Made by a program: the position numbers and the translations under genes. From contig MZZL01000132.1 in assembly GCA_002749535.1 (NCBI GenBank), positions 154,723-218,722 of the forward strand: a DNA stretch of 64,000 nucleotides. The letters run 5' to 3'. The stretch's first letter is position 1, and each line of letters starts with the position of its first letter. The notes below the pieces were generated by a model. It was not told the origin of the DNA. It ran no database searches and saw only the letters and a list, made by a program, of their open reading frames with translations. This document shows, one piece after another, positions 32,175 to 42,527 of this stretch. The DNA is from Apophysomyces variabilis (lineage: Eukaryota; Mucoromycota; Mucoromycetes; Mucorales; Mucoraceae).

Positions 32175-32808
32175 TTAGTCATTGCTAATTTTTATATTCT
32201 GCTTTCTAACCTTTTGTGGACATTTATGATGTATTTCTGTTGAATGATGGATGGTTCTCTTGCCATTTTTCCTGCGAGCTTTGTTGGTTAATGCTTGATG
32301 GCTATTGTCTCTTTTTTCTTTTACCAAACTAAGTATACTATTAACCCGGATCGCTTTGCCTTTTCCACTGTCGCAACGCAATCTACCTCTTTTTCCCAAT
32401 CCTTTACATCCTCCAAGAAAGCCAGTTCTTTCTCAATATCTGCTGCTTCGCGTACCGTTTCAGGATTGGTAGGTTTACCCATTTTCAGTCTCCGCCAATA
32501 CCTTGTAACTTCTTTTGAGCATTGACTGCACAGCGAAAATGTCGACCATTAATATAATGGAAAGGCTTCTATTTCACAAGTATATCCGAACCTTTGGATA
32601 TAGTCTGCATCTTCCCACGTAGCTGCATCGACATCATGTCCAACCCATTTGCAATGGTATTTTATAATCTTAGTCTTTTCCGAATGAGTATCGGCACTAC
32701 GAGTTTGAGTCGCCTTCTCATACCATACAGCTGTCTGCTCTAACTTACATCCCGTTCTTTATGATCTATTATGGCTTCTAAGTGATCCCCTTCATCGCTC
32801 TCTGACAT
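32175..32808 (-). CDS. Small chromodomain protein
   Basis: Reconstructed from four exons: 32808-32749, 32713-32592, 32525-32346 and 32301-32175, giving 162 residues with phase kept throughout. The start MSESDEGDHLEAIIDHKERD, then IIKYHCKWVGHDVDAATWED and ADYIQ, follow the chromodomain pattern: an acidic leader, an E-x-I-hydrophobic-D-H strand, Y-x-x-K-W-x-G, and a TWE box. Chromodomains of this type read methylated histone tails in HP1 and Polycomb proteins. The aromatic-cage positions Tyr/Trp are kept, but the first cage aromatic (usually Y/F in the N-terminal strand) appears to be missing. The remainder is charged and basic at the C-terminus. Intron 1 is only 35 nt, which is unusual. No chromo shadow domain is seen. 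Confidence 0.72.
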
Positions 32809-33834
32809 GATTGCTTTTAAACCCAGAAATGAGCATTACTGAAAAGAGCGACATCGAATTAGGGACCACCTGTTCGCATCAGGAATTCGCGGCGTTTCGC
32901 TGGTGCGAGTAGACGGTCCCAATTACCGGTGTACAAGCCACAGGAAACCATGACTCGAGAAGCGCTGGTATGTCCGATTTCCTAAGTCTGACATCCAGCG
33001 TTAAAGACATATTTATTCTGTATTTTAGCATGAGAAATATATTTCGTCTAATGGACATGTTCACTGTGTGATATAACAGGCCAGGGTAATCTAGTTTATT
33101 GGCAGTCCTAAAATTATCTATCCAGACATGGCGTGGTGTTCGAGCAATGTGTTCGAGCTCTTTACAAAACAGCAATATCACTTTTAGTTTTTAGCGATGG
33201 ATAATATCATTGAACAAGAAAATCTTAGGAGGTCTTGCGACTATATGCTATCTTGGAGCCGCTGGAAAGTAAACAAAGAATATACAGTATTTCCAAAAAA
33301 TATTTTCGCAAACTGCCAACATCAAAATCGCAGTCTATTTGGAAATGAAATTTGTATATGCATTTGGCATTCACTTGGCGGGGAGATGCGTATGGCGTCG
33401 TCAGTTTTATGACAGGTATGTAAAAATTGGTCAATTCCAACTCTTATAACACGACAATTAATGTAATTTGTTAGCATCAAGCCCAGTTTCCAAAATACGC
33501 CAAATGAATTTGCTAGATGCGATTTTAACTTTTGGAAATAAAGTACTGTATGAGCTTATCCTCCATCCCGTCTCCTATATCTACGAACTAGTTACTCTAT
33601 CTTTAACAACGTCTGCTTGTTCTGCACCTTGCAAAAAGCGAAAAGAGCTGCGGCAAGTCTAAGTAGGCATTGGAGCATGTCTCATGCAATTCTTGGGCGG
33701 CGCTCGGCAACTGCCGGGTTGCCGGACAGACCTCAAAAGCCACACATTCCCCTCCTGTCATTCTCAAATCGTACTTGCGTTAGTGTAAATAGCGAGTCCT
33801 GAGCTGACCTCCCCTGTTTGTTCAATAACCCAGC
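32809..33834. other. Intergenic with foldback repeat
   Basis: Between the divergent chromodomain (-) and bL28m (+) genes. Contains the foldback at 32862-32920. A minus-strand frame at 32879-33181 and a plus frame at 33197-33412 lack ATG support or family resemblance. Confidence 0.55.
32862..32920. repeat. Foldback (inverted pair) of the 32-nt dispersed repeat
   Basis: A 59-bp imperfect palindrome starting GGGACC and ending GGTCCC. Its right arm matches repeat copy A at 23/32 positions, and its left arm, read in reverse, at 24/32. It lies 54 bp upstream of the chromodomain ATG, so it is probably in that gene's promoter or leader. It resembles a minimal foldback or MITE-like relic. No target-site duplication was identified. 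Confidence 0.6.
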
Positions 33835-34251
33835 ATGCTGTCGGCACAACCTTCATACGCACTCGCACGAGCTACCTTTAAACGTGCACAACGTGGTCTG
33901 TTTGGCGGGAAACACATCCAATTCGGCAACAATGTAAAGCATCGGAAGTAACCGTCGGATTCATTAATTCACTAATGTTGTACCGTGATATAGAACCCAT
34001 TTTCTAAGAAGAAAACCCGACGCAACTGGCTTCCCAACATTCAGAGCAAGAAGCTGTTTTCGGACACTCTGCAACGCTTTATCGACCTGAAGGTTACGAC
34101 GTCCGTTTTGCGAACGATCGATAAGAAGGGTGGATTAGATAAATATCTGTTGGAAACGAAAGACAAAAACCTTTACAGCGCAAAAGCCCTAGACCTCAAG
34201 GAAACTATCTTGAAACACCAACAGAAAACCAACACGAACTCTTCCCTGTAA
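33835..34251 (+). CDS. MRPL24: Mitochondrial large-subunit ribosomal protein bL28m
   Basis: Two exons, 33835-33933 and 33994-34251, giving 118 residues. The N-terminal part RAQRGLFGGKHIQFGNN leads across the intron into NPFSKKKTRRNWLPNIQSKK, the conserved bL28 core (G-x-x-x-F-G-N...S-x-K-x-x-R-x-W-x-P-N). It continues with RFIDLKVTTSVLRTIDKKGG and LDKYLL. A basic N-terminus suits mitochondrial import. The protein is nearer bacterial L28 in length than the long yeast Mrpl24. It is convergent with the SGNH-domain gene, with under 90 bp between stops. Confidence 0.92.
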
Positions 34252-34337
34252 AATAAGAGAAATGCTCTAATAGAAGTCCAAACAGGAGAAAGACTACATA
34301 CTCCCTTCTTCCTCTTTTCTTTTTATTCTTTATTCAT

Positions 34338-36158
34338 TTACTCATTGCAGAGAGCATTCATCAACAATTGATTCTCTATTTCCACAACGTCGGCAGATGC
34401 ATGATTGGCTGGACATTTGCGGCTCTCAAGTTTTTCATCCCACCTTCGTGCCTCTCCCAACAACAATGTATCCCATATAATTGCTTTAAAATGCTGGACA
34501 AACATGCCTCTTGCCAATTGATCAAAAGCTTGTATGCGCGCACCACTTGTGTGCCGATGGCGATCAGTATGGTCAACACGGCAGCAGTAATACTGTGGGG
34601 TGCGATAAACGACCCTTGGAGGTTTATGGTTGTTCGGATAGATGTAGTTTTGTTTGACAAGCTCCACTAACTCCGTCAATGCAACACTAAATTCCTCCAT
34701 TGACATGTAAGCTGCATCCCAGTTGCCAAGGGAAATGATCAATATATCTACAGGTGCGGGTCGAATGGCCTGCTGCCATTTCGGCTCATTGAGAAAGGTG
34801 AGGCCGTCCCACTTATAACTCCGGACACGAACCCCTTCCAACTGTCGATAGGAGGATGTGTCTGAAGACAGTTTCCGATGCACATCTCCAAAAGTAAGAT
34901 TATTGATCCGTGCGCTGGTATTGAATAAAGTAGTATCCCACGTCGTCTCATTAAAGTCCTCGCAGAAACATGCGCGTCGATCTGTACTGAAGTTGTCTTC
35001 ATGACTGCACCATTTTCCCTGCGTAATAAATTTCTTTAGCGATCGCCGCATGTTGGAATCACCATAGATGTCTATCCCGCGTGGATATTTGCGTTCCAAA
35101 CATCGATTAAACGTATCGTATGGAATGGTGCGGTAGCGGCATGTGTAAGGCGACCAGATCATACCTCGCTTGTCTGATCTTCCTGTTCCATTGACTGCTG
35201 GGAGCCATCGTCCAGGATGATCAGCTCGTGTGCATAAGGGTAATGCCGTGGCTATCTTTTCATCGTAGGAATTTCTGTGCGCTCGTGTTACATCCAATAC
35301 ATCTTGAGGATAGACCTCCATTCTTTGAGATTCGTAAGGCGTGATAGGCCCTTTCTCAAAATTCCATCTGGCCTCCATGTACTCAAGCTGACCCTCAATA
35401 CGGTAGCGACCGTTATCATGGAATACCACATCGGATTCATAAATATGCCATAACCGACGCTCAAACATTCGTTCATTCATTCGACATGACCACTCTGGTG
35501 TGTTATTATCGAGGATTACCAATCGCCGTGCGTCACGCAAGAGCTTATGACCACTCCAGGGCCGCATACGCAATGGAATGGACGAGCCTGTTTCTTGATT
35601 ATCTGCTGAGACAACAATAGCATCCCACCATGGTGCAGTGAACTCAAGGTCTTGTTTTTCAAATGGTGCATAAAGATACCGATATGGATCATCTCTTATA
35701 TGTTTTGGCGGCGAAATGAACGGCGGCACAATAGCACGAACACACATTGGCTTGCCAGTTATAATATGGTTGGTCGGCAGAAGCAAAATCGGTTTTGAAA
35801 TAGACATGCCCGCGTCAAACGTGTGGTCGCTATCCGATATGCCAAGCGAGTCAGCCACCATCCGACGAAGGATGGGAAATGGAAGAGGTTGATGATCGCA
35901 GGCCGCAGGCGGCCCCATCCATTCCGACCAAGACGGTCGCAGCCATCGGCCGATCCACCACGGGATGGTAGGAACTCCTATCTTGACTTCTGGAAAATAA
36001 GTGAGGATTGCAGCTTCCACTGGGTAGGAACGTTTATTCAACGACACGACATCGAAAGGAGCTTTGGATGAAAGGTAAGTTAAGGAAACCAATATCATCA
36101 AGGCAGTGGCCGTGACCAGAATATGCCAATGCCTAATAAGGGTTGACTGGAAAGCCAT
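34338..36158 (-). CDS. Type II membrane protein with SGNH/PC-esterase-like domain
   Basis: Single exon, 606 residues. A short cytosolic tail and one membrane anchor (about residues 13-30, ILVTATALMILVSLTYL) put the rest in the Golgi/ER lumen or outside. The luminal part has Trp-rich motifs (PTIPWWIGRWLRPSWSEW) and an extended middle. From about residue 355 it carries an SGNH-type block: IDIYGDSNMRRSLKKF supplies the nucleophile Ser, DILIISLGNWDAAY a central block, and CPANHASADVVEIENQLL a C-terminal His. GDS-x-x-R with a late D/N-x-x-H fits the PC-esterase superfamily (NXPE, CASD1, TBL), which includes sugar O-acetyltransferases. Role in modifying wall or secreted glycans is inference. Confidence 0.78.
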   Translation of the reverse strand: MAFQSTLIRHWHILVTATALMILVSLTYLSSKAPFDVVSLNKRSYPVEAAILTYFPEVKIGVPTIPWWIGRWLRPSWSEWMGPPAACDHQPLPFPILRRMVADSLGISDSDHTFDAGMSISKPILLLPTNHIITGKPMCVRAIVPPFISPPKHIRDDPYRYLYAPFEKQDLEFTAPWWDAIVVSADNQETGSSIPLRMRPWSGHKLLRDARRLVILDNNTPEWSCRMNERMFERRLWHIYESDVVFHDNGRYRIEGQLEYMEARWNFEKGPITPYESQRMEVYPQDVLDVTRAHRNSYDEKIATALPLCTRADHPGRWLPAVNGTGRSDKRGMIWSPYTCRYRTIPYDTFNRCLERKYPRGIDIYGDSNMRRSLKKFITQGKWCSHEDNFSTDRRACFCEDFNETTWDTTLFNTSARINNLTFGDVHRKLSSDTSSYRQLEGVRVRSYKWDGLTFLNEPKWQQAIRPAPVDILIISLGNWDAAYMSMEEFSVALTELVELVKQNYIYPNNHKPPRVVYRTPQYYCCRVDHTDRHRHTSGARIQAFDQLARGMFVQHFKAIIWDTLLLGEARRWDEKLESRKCPANHASADVVEIENQLLMNALCNE

Positions 36159-36349
36159 TGTCTAGAAGGAGATGATTTAGGGAAAAAAAAGAAAAGGACA
36201 AACAGCGCGTGAGTTCAGTCTCAATATCTTCGCGTGCTCTGGTCGTTTTGGAATCAATCTATCCAAATCAAGAAAAACGCCATCTCCGGGTTTTTGTGTG
36301 GATCGATATGCTGTTCGATCAGCAACTAAAGCAGGAACAAGCTGACAAT

Positions 36350-37366
<1,017 letters not shown>

Positions 37367-37945
37367 TCAATTTTTATGACGGTTTGTTATGAATGCTGTC
37401 CAGGGTGGTGTTGGACCTCTCCAGGAGTTCCGATTCGATGATTGTGTGAGACTGAAAGTGAGCGAGTTTCTTGCAGAGGCTGTAGTGATAGGGCTTGACT
37501 GTCGAGACGGCTGCTTGTTAGTCGCCATCGTGTTTGTGTCCATGGCACCCAAAAACGGTGAAAGCGACAGATGTCTTGGAACGATAGCCACACCATGATT
37601 TGACATGCTTTCTTGTAGAGGCTGTTGTTGGCGTGGCTGACGTGGTGGAACAGGGAGCTCGGTTACGTAGCCGACGTATTTGTCGGAAAGAGGAGATATG
37701 CTTGTATCGCAACCTTGCATATCTTCCCGATCTTTTATGATTACAGTCGTCATATCTTCCCGAAGTTCTAACGGATGTTGGCGATCTTCGCTTTCCGCGA
37801 TACTCACGGGCTGCTCCATGCCCATAGAAGCATGGTAGTTTCTTCGTTTCCGATACCACCACATTCCGACAAGGAGGAGTAGGATAAATATAAAAATGCA
37901 TAAGCCTATGACAATACATTGCCAAGGACGTAGTTGTTCATCCAT
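37367..37945 (-). CDS. Single-pass membrane protein, unknown function
   Basis: 192 residues in one exon, starting at an ATG after a CT-rich leader. A 10-residue N-terminal stretch is followed by a strong transmembrane segment (CIVIGLCIFIFILLLLVGMW, about residues 10-29) and a basic stop-transfer patch (YRKRRN), so the long C-terminal part is probably cytosolic. That part is Pro/Ser/Gln-rich with PPRQPRQQQPL and several SP/TP sites. It looks like the membrane-plus-tail half of a sensor-type protein, but no extracellular domain is present. An upstream exon carrying an ectodomain is possible but I find none. Confidence 0.6.
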   Translation of the reverse strand: MDEQLRPWQCIVIGLCIFIFILLLLVGMWWYRKRRNYHASMGMEQPVSIAESEDRQHPLELREDMTTVIIKDREDMQGCDTSISPLSDKYVGYVTELPVPPRQPRQQQPLQESMSNHGVAIVPRHLSLSPFLGAMDTNTMATNKQPSRQSSPITTASARNSLTFSLTQSSNRNSWRGPTPPWTAFITNRHKN

Positions 37946-40127
37946 TAGGATGGGAAAGAAGGGAAAGAGAAAACGATCCCAGCTGATGGAATTAAGGTTT
38001 TGTTTAGTTACCTATTACCAGCAATGGAATACTCATTTTGAATTGAGGCCAATGCAAGTTAACCAATCGGATTGCTCATCCATTCTGCGAGTATAGTATG
38101 CCAGTGGATCATGAGGGTCCACCGAACAAAAGGTAGGCTACAACGATTGATGTGACAAAAGGATTTAAAGTTTCTGCAACTGTAGATGAAATAGTCAGCA
38201 ACATCGTAATATCACATGGAAGAAAGAATACCGAGTTGGATAGCGCTTCATAACATTCGCTCTCACCTCGAGAAAACATTGGACGTTGTCAGTTTTTGTC
38301 AGTCAAAAATACCACTCCATATTAACTAAAGCTGGATTTCACATTGCTTGAATGAAGAGCGCTTACGTTCCCTGCTATTCGATGCTGAAATGTCATATGT
38401 TTGTTACTATAATCATGCTTTCACAGCTTGTTTTCCTCTTTGTCATTATCTTCGTAATCTTTTAGGATAACCTAAAACTAAAATGGGTGAACACTTTCAG
38501 GACATGGACCTTTGCTGTCATATGTCAGATTTGCAGTCATTTATTGACTGCGATTCCTACTTTTGTCGTTATTTCAGTATTTGTATACATGCTTTGCTTT
38601 ATGTCTCCTGACGGTTCGGTCTCCTGGTCAGAATGAAATCACGATGTTACATAGGTCTTACAAGGTTGCTATGGCGCTCTACGCGTGTGTGACAACATAT
38701 CCTTCATACACGGTTGACTTGTAGGTAACAATCTCCTTATGTTTTGGTATTGCTTTTTTCTGTTGTCAAGCAACTACTAAGCACGGTAAATAATATGAAC
38801 AAGATAATGGAATCGGAATAGACTTGGCTTGCTGCCCTCAGGTGTTCCTAGTTAAGGCGACAACTGCACTGCCGCTGACTCGTTAATATAAGTAATATCT
38901 GCGGACTCCCAATGCACTAAGTTAAGGAGGAACAAGGACAATCCTTGATAGTTCAAAGAAAGTAAAGCGTCTCGACAATCCTTTCAGACGATTTAGCAAA
39001 CTTAGGGGTCAGCAGAGAATAGGAAATTTGACGTCGAAGGTTTGAAATAGTAAAGCATTGGCAAGCAAACAAAGCAAATAAAAATCATTGGTGAACAAGT
39101 AGTGGGATGATAAGACGTCATATTCCCATTTTCCATTTTAAAAGTGCACGGCTCAAAGTATTGGAATAAGAAAAACCGGGAACAATTAGACAGGATGAGA
39201 CGTTATTACTCCTCGCGAGAACAGACAAGATAGAATAAGCTTAACGATAACTTTCGTTGACGATTTCACCGTTCGGAAAATCGCAAAATGAGCTGAAGGG
39301 AAAAAACTATGGTCCAAAAACATATACTAAATAGGACTGTCCAATGTAAATTGTGCCTCCAGAGCACCCATTGTATGATTTTAAGATTACAACCCTTTGT
39401 AGCCAAGGTATCTTCAAAATATGGGCTGAAGATAGGGCACGCTTCACCTTTAATTGGAGAATGCTGTTAGTCCACTTGAGGATTGTAACAGAAGCTGCAT
39501 TGCCACGAAGTCGATTTCCTGAAATTGAACATTTGTTTTTTTTGACACGGAGGCCTCGCTGCATGCAATAATACCAATTGCTGCAACTTTTGGAACCTGC
39601 CTTTTTTAGATGGGAGCGTATATCCAACCTTCTCAACTGAGATCCGCAGACTTGGAATACATGGAACGATGTTCGCTCAGTAGAAGATGCCCTACGGTCC
39701 TGTTACAATTTCATCCTTTGCTTGATCGTGATACAGTATGGTAAGCAACCCATGGCGGCCTTCCATCATTCCTGGTTTAGTAGTGGGTATCCGGAACAAC
39801 TCCGTATATACGTCGTCTTCCCATGACACCATTGATGAATAGGCTATAGTCTATACATGGTCATGCGAACTTTTATTAATCAACCATCTGTCGGTTGTAG
39901 CACCTGCTGGAATGGCTAATCATCATCCATCAGATCATTTTTCAACATTAGTCATTTTGCCAAACCCCTAAAGTTATGGTGTTAGTTTTTACTCTGTAGT
40001 CTCTGTCCTCTCATTGTTGTTGTTGTTTAATGGATTTTGATAATGCTAATATGATAATATTGCTACTTTACAATGGTACTATTCAACATGAATTAATAAA
40101 AAGAATTAAGCGAAAAGGAATTGTTGC
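37946..40127. other. Intergenic, about 2.2 kb
   Basis: No gene is recognised. The minus-strand open frame at 39307-39636 (109 codons) starts at a TTG and resembles nothing I know. Local sequence is A/T-rich with many stops in all frames. Confidence 0.5.
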
Positions 40128-41108
40128 TTATGAAGCAAGAGGACAAGCGAAACCGGCCATGGCAGGTTTCGCAATGATGGTCGGTTTATAACCTAACCAA
40201 TCTAGACCCGCAATGTAGAGCGTGATCCAAAACTGCACCTGCAACGAATTTCTACTGCTGCCGTTGCAAGCTTGATAGAGATCCAAGAACGTAGTATCAG
40301 ATCTGTCTCGGGCCTGATAATTAATATTCATCGGTAGATGGATGGTTGAAATAGTTGCCGGTGCTAGTATGATTGTTTCGTCGTTGTTGCCGTTTTTTCC
40401 GATCATTAAGCCTGTCAAGGCGTCCTTCGCAACCACTTCAATTTTATTAAGTCGGGTGGGAAGGTGGTTCTGCCGATTATCAACGGTTACGTTAACAAGC
40501 CAGCTGCTTTGGAAAGAAACGTTGCCAATATCGGCTTGATGTGTCTGTGTCACAGAGACCGGGGATAGCAAGGATGCGCCTTCGATCCGCATCAACGGTA
40601 TACGTGGCCATGCGAAGAAGGCGAAGACGGCAACCACGACCAAGCTCAGAAAGATACAGATAACCCATCCTTGTCGACTGCAACCGGGTCCATCTTCCTT
40701 ACCGCCTCCTTCGTATTTGTTTCTTCCCCTAGGACAGCCAAAGAAGCAACAACCAACCCATACGCCTCGGAAAACAGGATCTCGATTCGATTCAATATCG
40801 CGATCACGCCTACGATGTCCCGATGACGCTTTACAACATCCTTCTTTCTTTTCATTGACTTCCAGCTTTTCATCGTCATTTCCTTCTACTTGCTCTTCTT
40901 GTTCTTTGTTATCGTGCGTCACGACAGAATCAAGCTTGGGCAATGAAACGCGTTTCTGCTGGGATATCAAGGTATCCAACGTTTCACGGCTTCCAAACGA
41001 CTTGTCTTGACTTTCATGCACGGACATAAAGTTTTCTGCAATATCCAATGGATGAGAGACTAGAAAATAGAATAGATAATCATGACTTTCTGATCCTTTT
41101 CGTTCCAT
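40128..41108 (-). CDS. LEA2-like type II membrane protein
   Basis: 326 residues, one exon. The N-terminal 145 residues are acidic and then basic with Cys clusters (KKEGCCKASS, GCCFFGCPRG), possible palmitoylation sites. The transmembrane helix is at about 148-168 (WVICIFLSLVVVAVFAFFAW). The distal part has the strand-rich pattern of a LEA-2/WHy domain (IGNVSFQSSWLVNVTVDNRQ, LNKIEVVAKDALTGLMIGK, TISTIHLPMNINYQA) with N-glycosylation sequons. Similar proteins in fungi are vacuolar or plasma-membrane proteins of poorly known function. The start MERKGSESHD is the first ATG after a stop-rich leader. Confidence 0.7.
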   Translation of the reverse strand: MERKGSESHDYLFYFLVSHPLDIAENFMSVHESQDKSFGSRETLDTLISQQKRVSLPKLDSVVTHDNKEQEEQVEGNDDEKLEVNEKKEGCCKASSGHRRRDRDIESNRDPVFRGVWVGCCFFGCPRGRNKYEGGGKEDGPGCSRQGWVICIFLSLVVVAVFAFFAWPRIPLMRIEGASLLSPVSVTQTHQADIGNVSFQSSWLVNVTVDNRQNHLPTRLNKIEVVAKDALTGLMIGKNGNNDETIILAPATISTIHLPMNINYQARDRSDTTFLDLYQACNGSSRNSLQVQFWITLYIAGLDWLGYKPTIIAKPAMAGFACPLAS

Positions 41109-41214
41109 GTTTCGCCTCCTCTCCCCTTATTATCCCTCATTATTTTTTATTCCAAACGCAAGTACGCCCCAGCCAATTTTCTAATCAAGGCTAGTGCGTA
41201 TTTGGTTACACAGA

Positions 41215-41667
41215 TCAAAGGTCCCCGCTAAACTTACGCTGAAGAAATGAGTTGGCAATTGTCAGGCGTCTTGGGTCAGGGTCAGCTTGTTGGGAAAGCA
41301 AGGTGTGACTTGTAGCTGTCGAAGGCAATGATCCGTGTGAGGAGGAATACGGAGGGGAGGTTAATGACGCCATGGAGCGTGGACGGGCATAGGTCTGCTG
41401 TTGCTGTTGCTGTTGTTCTTGTTCTTGTGTTGCTGATAATGTTGCGGTGTAATTAGGAGACATAAAGCGATCGGCAATGGATAGACGTGGCATATCATTA
41501 ACAGGAGATGTATTCCGTAGCAGTGGTGCGGATGGTCTTCGCGAATTGTCATATTGTGAGGAAGAGGGGGATATCCATGGACGGTCTATCTTCGTAACAA
41601 TATCGTGGGATAGCCTAGGGCGATGATGTGTTGGTGAACGATGCGGATGATAATGTCTGGTAGGCAT
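41215..41667 (-). CDS. Small disordered protein with polyQ and a repeated R-L-S/T-I-A motif
   Basis: 150 residues, one exon, no known domain. His/Pro/Arg-rich N-terminus, a short Gln tract (about residues 84-91, CAG/CAA-coded at 41398-41425) and Ser-rich segments. PRLSIADRFM (about residue 60) recurs as RRLTIANSFL near the C-terminus, both placing a Ser/Thr in a basic context, possible kinase sites or a short docking motif. It lies 107 bp upstream of the LEA2-like gene on the same strand. Function unknown. Confidence 0.6.
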   Translation of the reverse strand: MPTRHYHPHRSPTHHRPRLSHDIVTKIDRPWISPSSSQYDNSRRPSAPLLRNTSPVNDMPRLSIADRFMSPNYTATLSATQEQEQQQQQQQTYARPRSMASLTSPPYSSSHGSLPSTATSHTLLSQQADPDPRRLTIANSFLQRKFSGDL

Positions 41668-42527
41668 TAGTTTCTTTCCGGATAAAATAAGACAAGTAAT
41701 AAAAAAGAAGAGAGAAATGAAAAGAAATGAAGGGATTATGCCATGAAAAAGAAAACTTTATTTCCCGAGCAAAGGAGGTTCATGCACTCCTTATTCTATC
41801 CATGGCAGTGGCAAAAAGCCTCAGCGGGAATCACTCGGACACGCCGGTTAAGCTGTGCCTTATAGGAACATCATGCCTCCCTCTGACCTCATGAGTTTGG
41901 AAGCGTCTCAGTTGATTGCCTTGCCAAAGGCAATTCAGTATGCGCATCAATAATGACAATGAGGCAAAAAACTTTCATTCCCGCTCTTTCCGTACTGAGA
42001 CACTATATTGTAGTTAGCCCCTATCTTTCCTTCCCTTCACGTATCGCCGTGCAAACAAGCATTTGTCGATTCAAACTCGAAAGGGCATTAATATGACGAG
42101 TTATGCAAAGCATGGCAACCAGTATTGTTGCCATGGCTGGTCAACTGTCAATAGTGGCAACACGCAATGACGCAAGAAAACATAACGGGACTATGAAAAT
42201 CAAACAAGACCAAGTTCAATAACATCTGTTCACTCAATTCTATGCTGCGTTTAAACCCAATCCCTTGGCCTGTGTAGCCCCATCTACCCTGTACGGCCGC
42301 TCGAAACAAATGCAGATCGATTAACAAACGGCGGCTTTACTGTAACTATGCTTGTAGAATGTGAACATCCGAGAGCAATCGATGCTCAATTTTCATATCC
42401 TCTATCCTTTCATTCGTTAAAGGGAAAAACTTGCGTTCTTCATAAGTTATGGAAGATCGGGAAACGATAAGTGAAGATCGAAAGATGCAAGAGTGACTTG
42501 CTTTTAAAGTGATTGTTCCGGAAGGGA
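41668..42527. other. Divergent intergenic region
   Basis: Between the small polyQ protein (-) and the P-loop kinase (+). No gene is seen. If the kinase has an N-terminal extension like its plant relatives, its first exon would have to be here. Confidence 0.5.

Noticed and set aside
39307..39636. 109-codon minus-strand frame
   Set aside because: No ATG start and no recognisable domain.
41398..41425. Trinucleotide repeat as a separate mobile or structural element
   Set aside because: It is simply the Gln tract of the small protein at 41215-41667.
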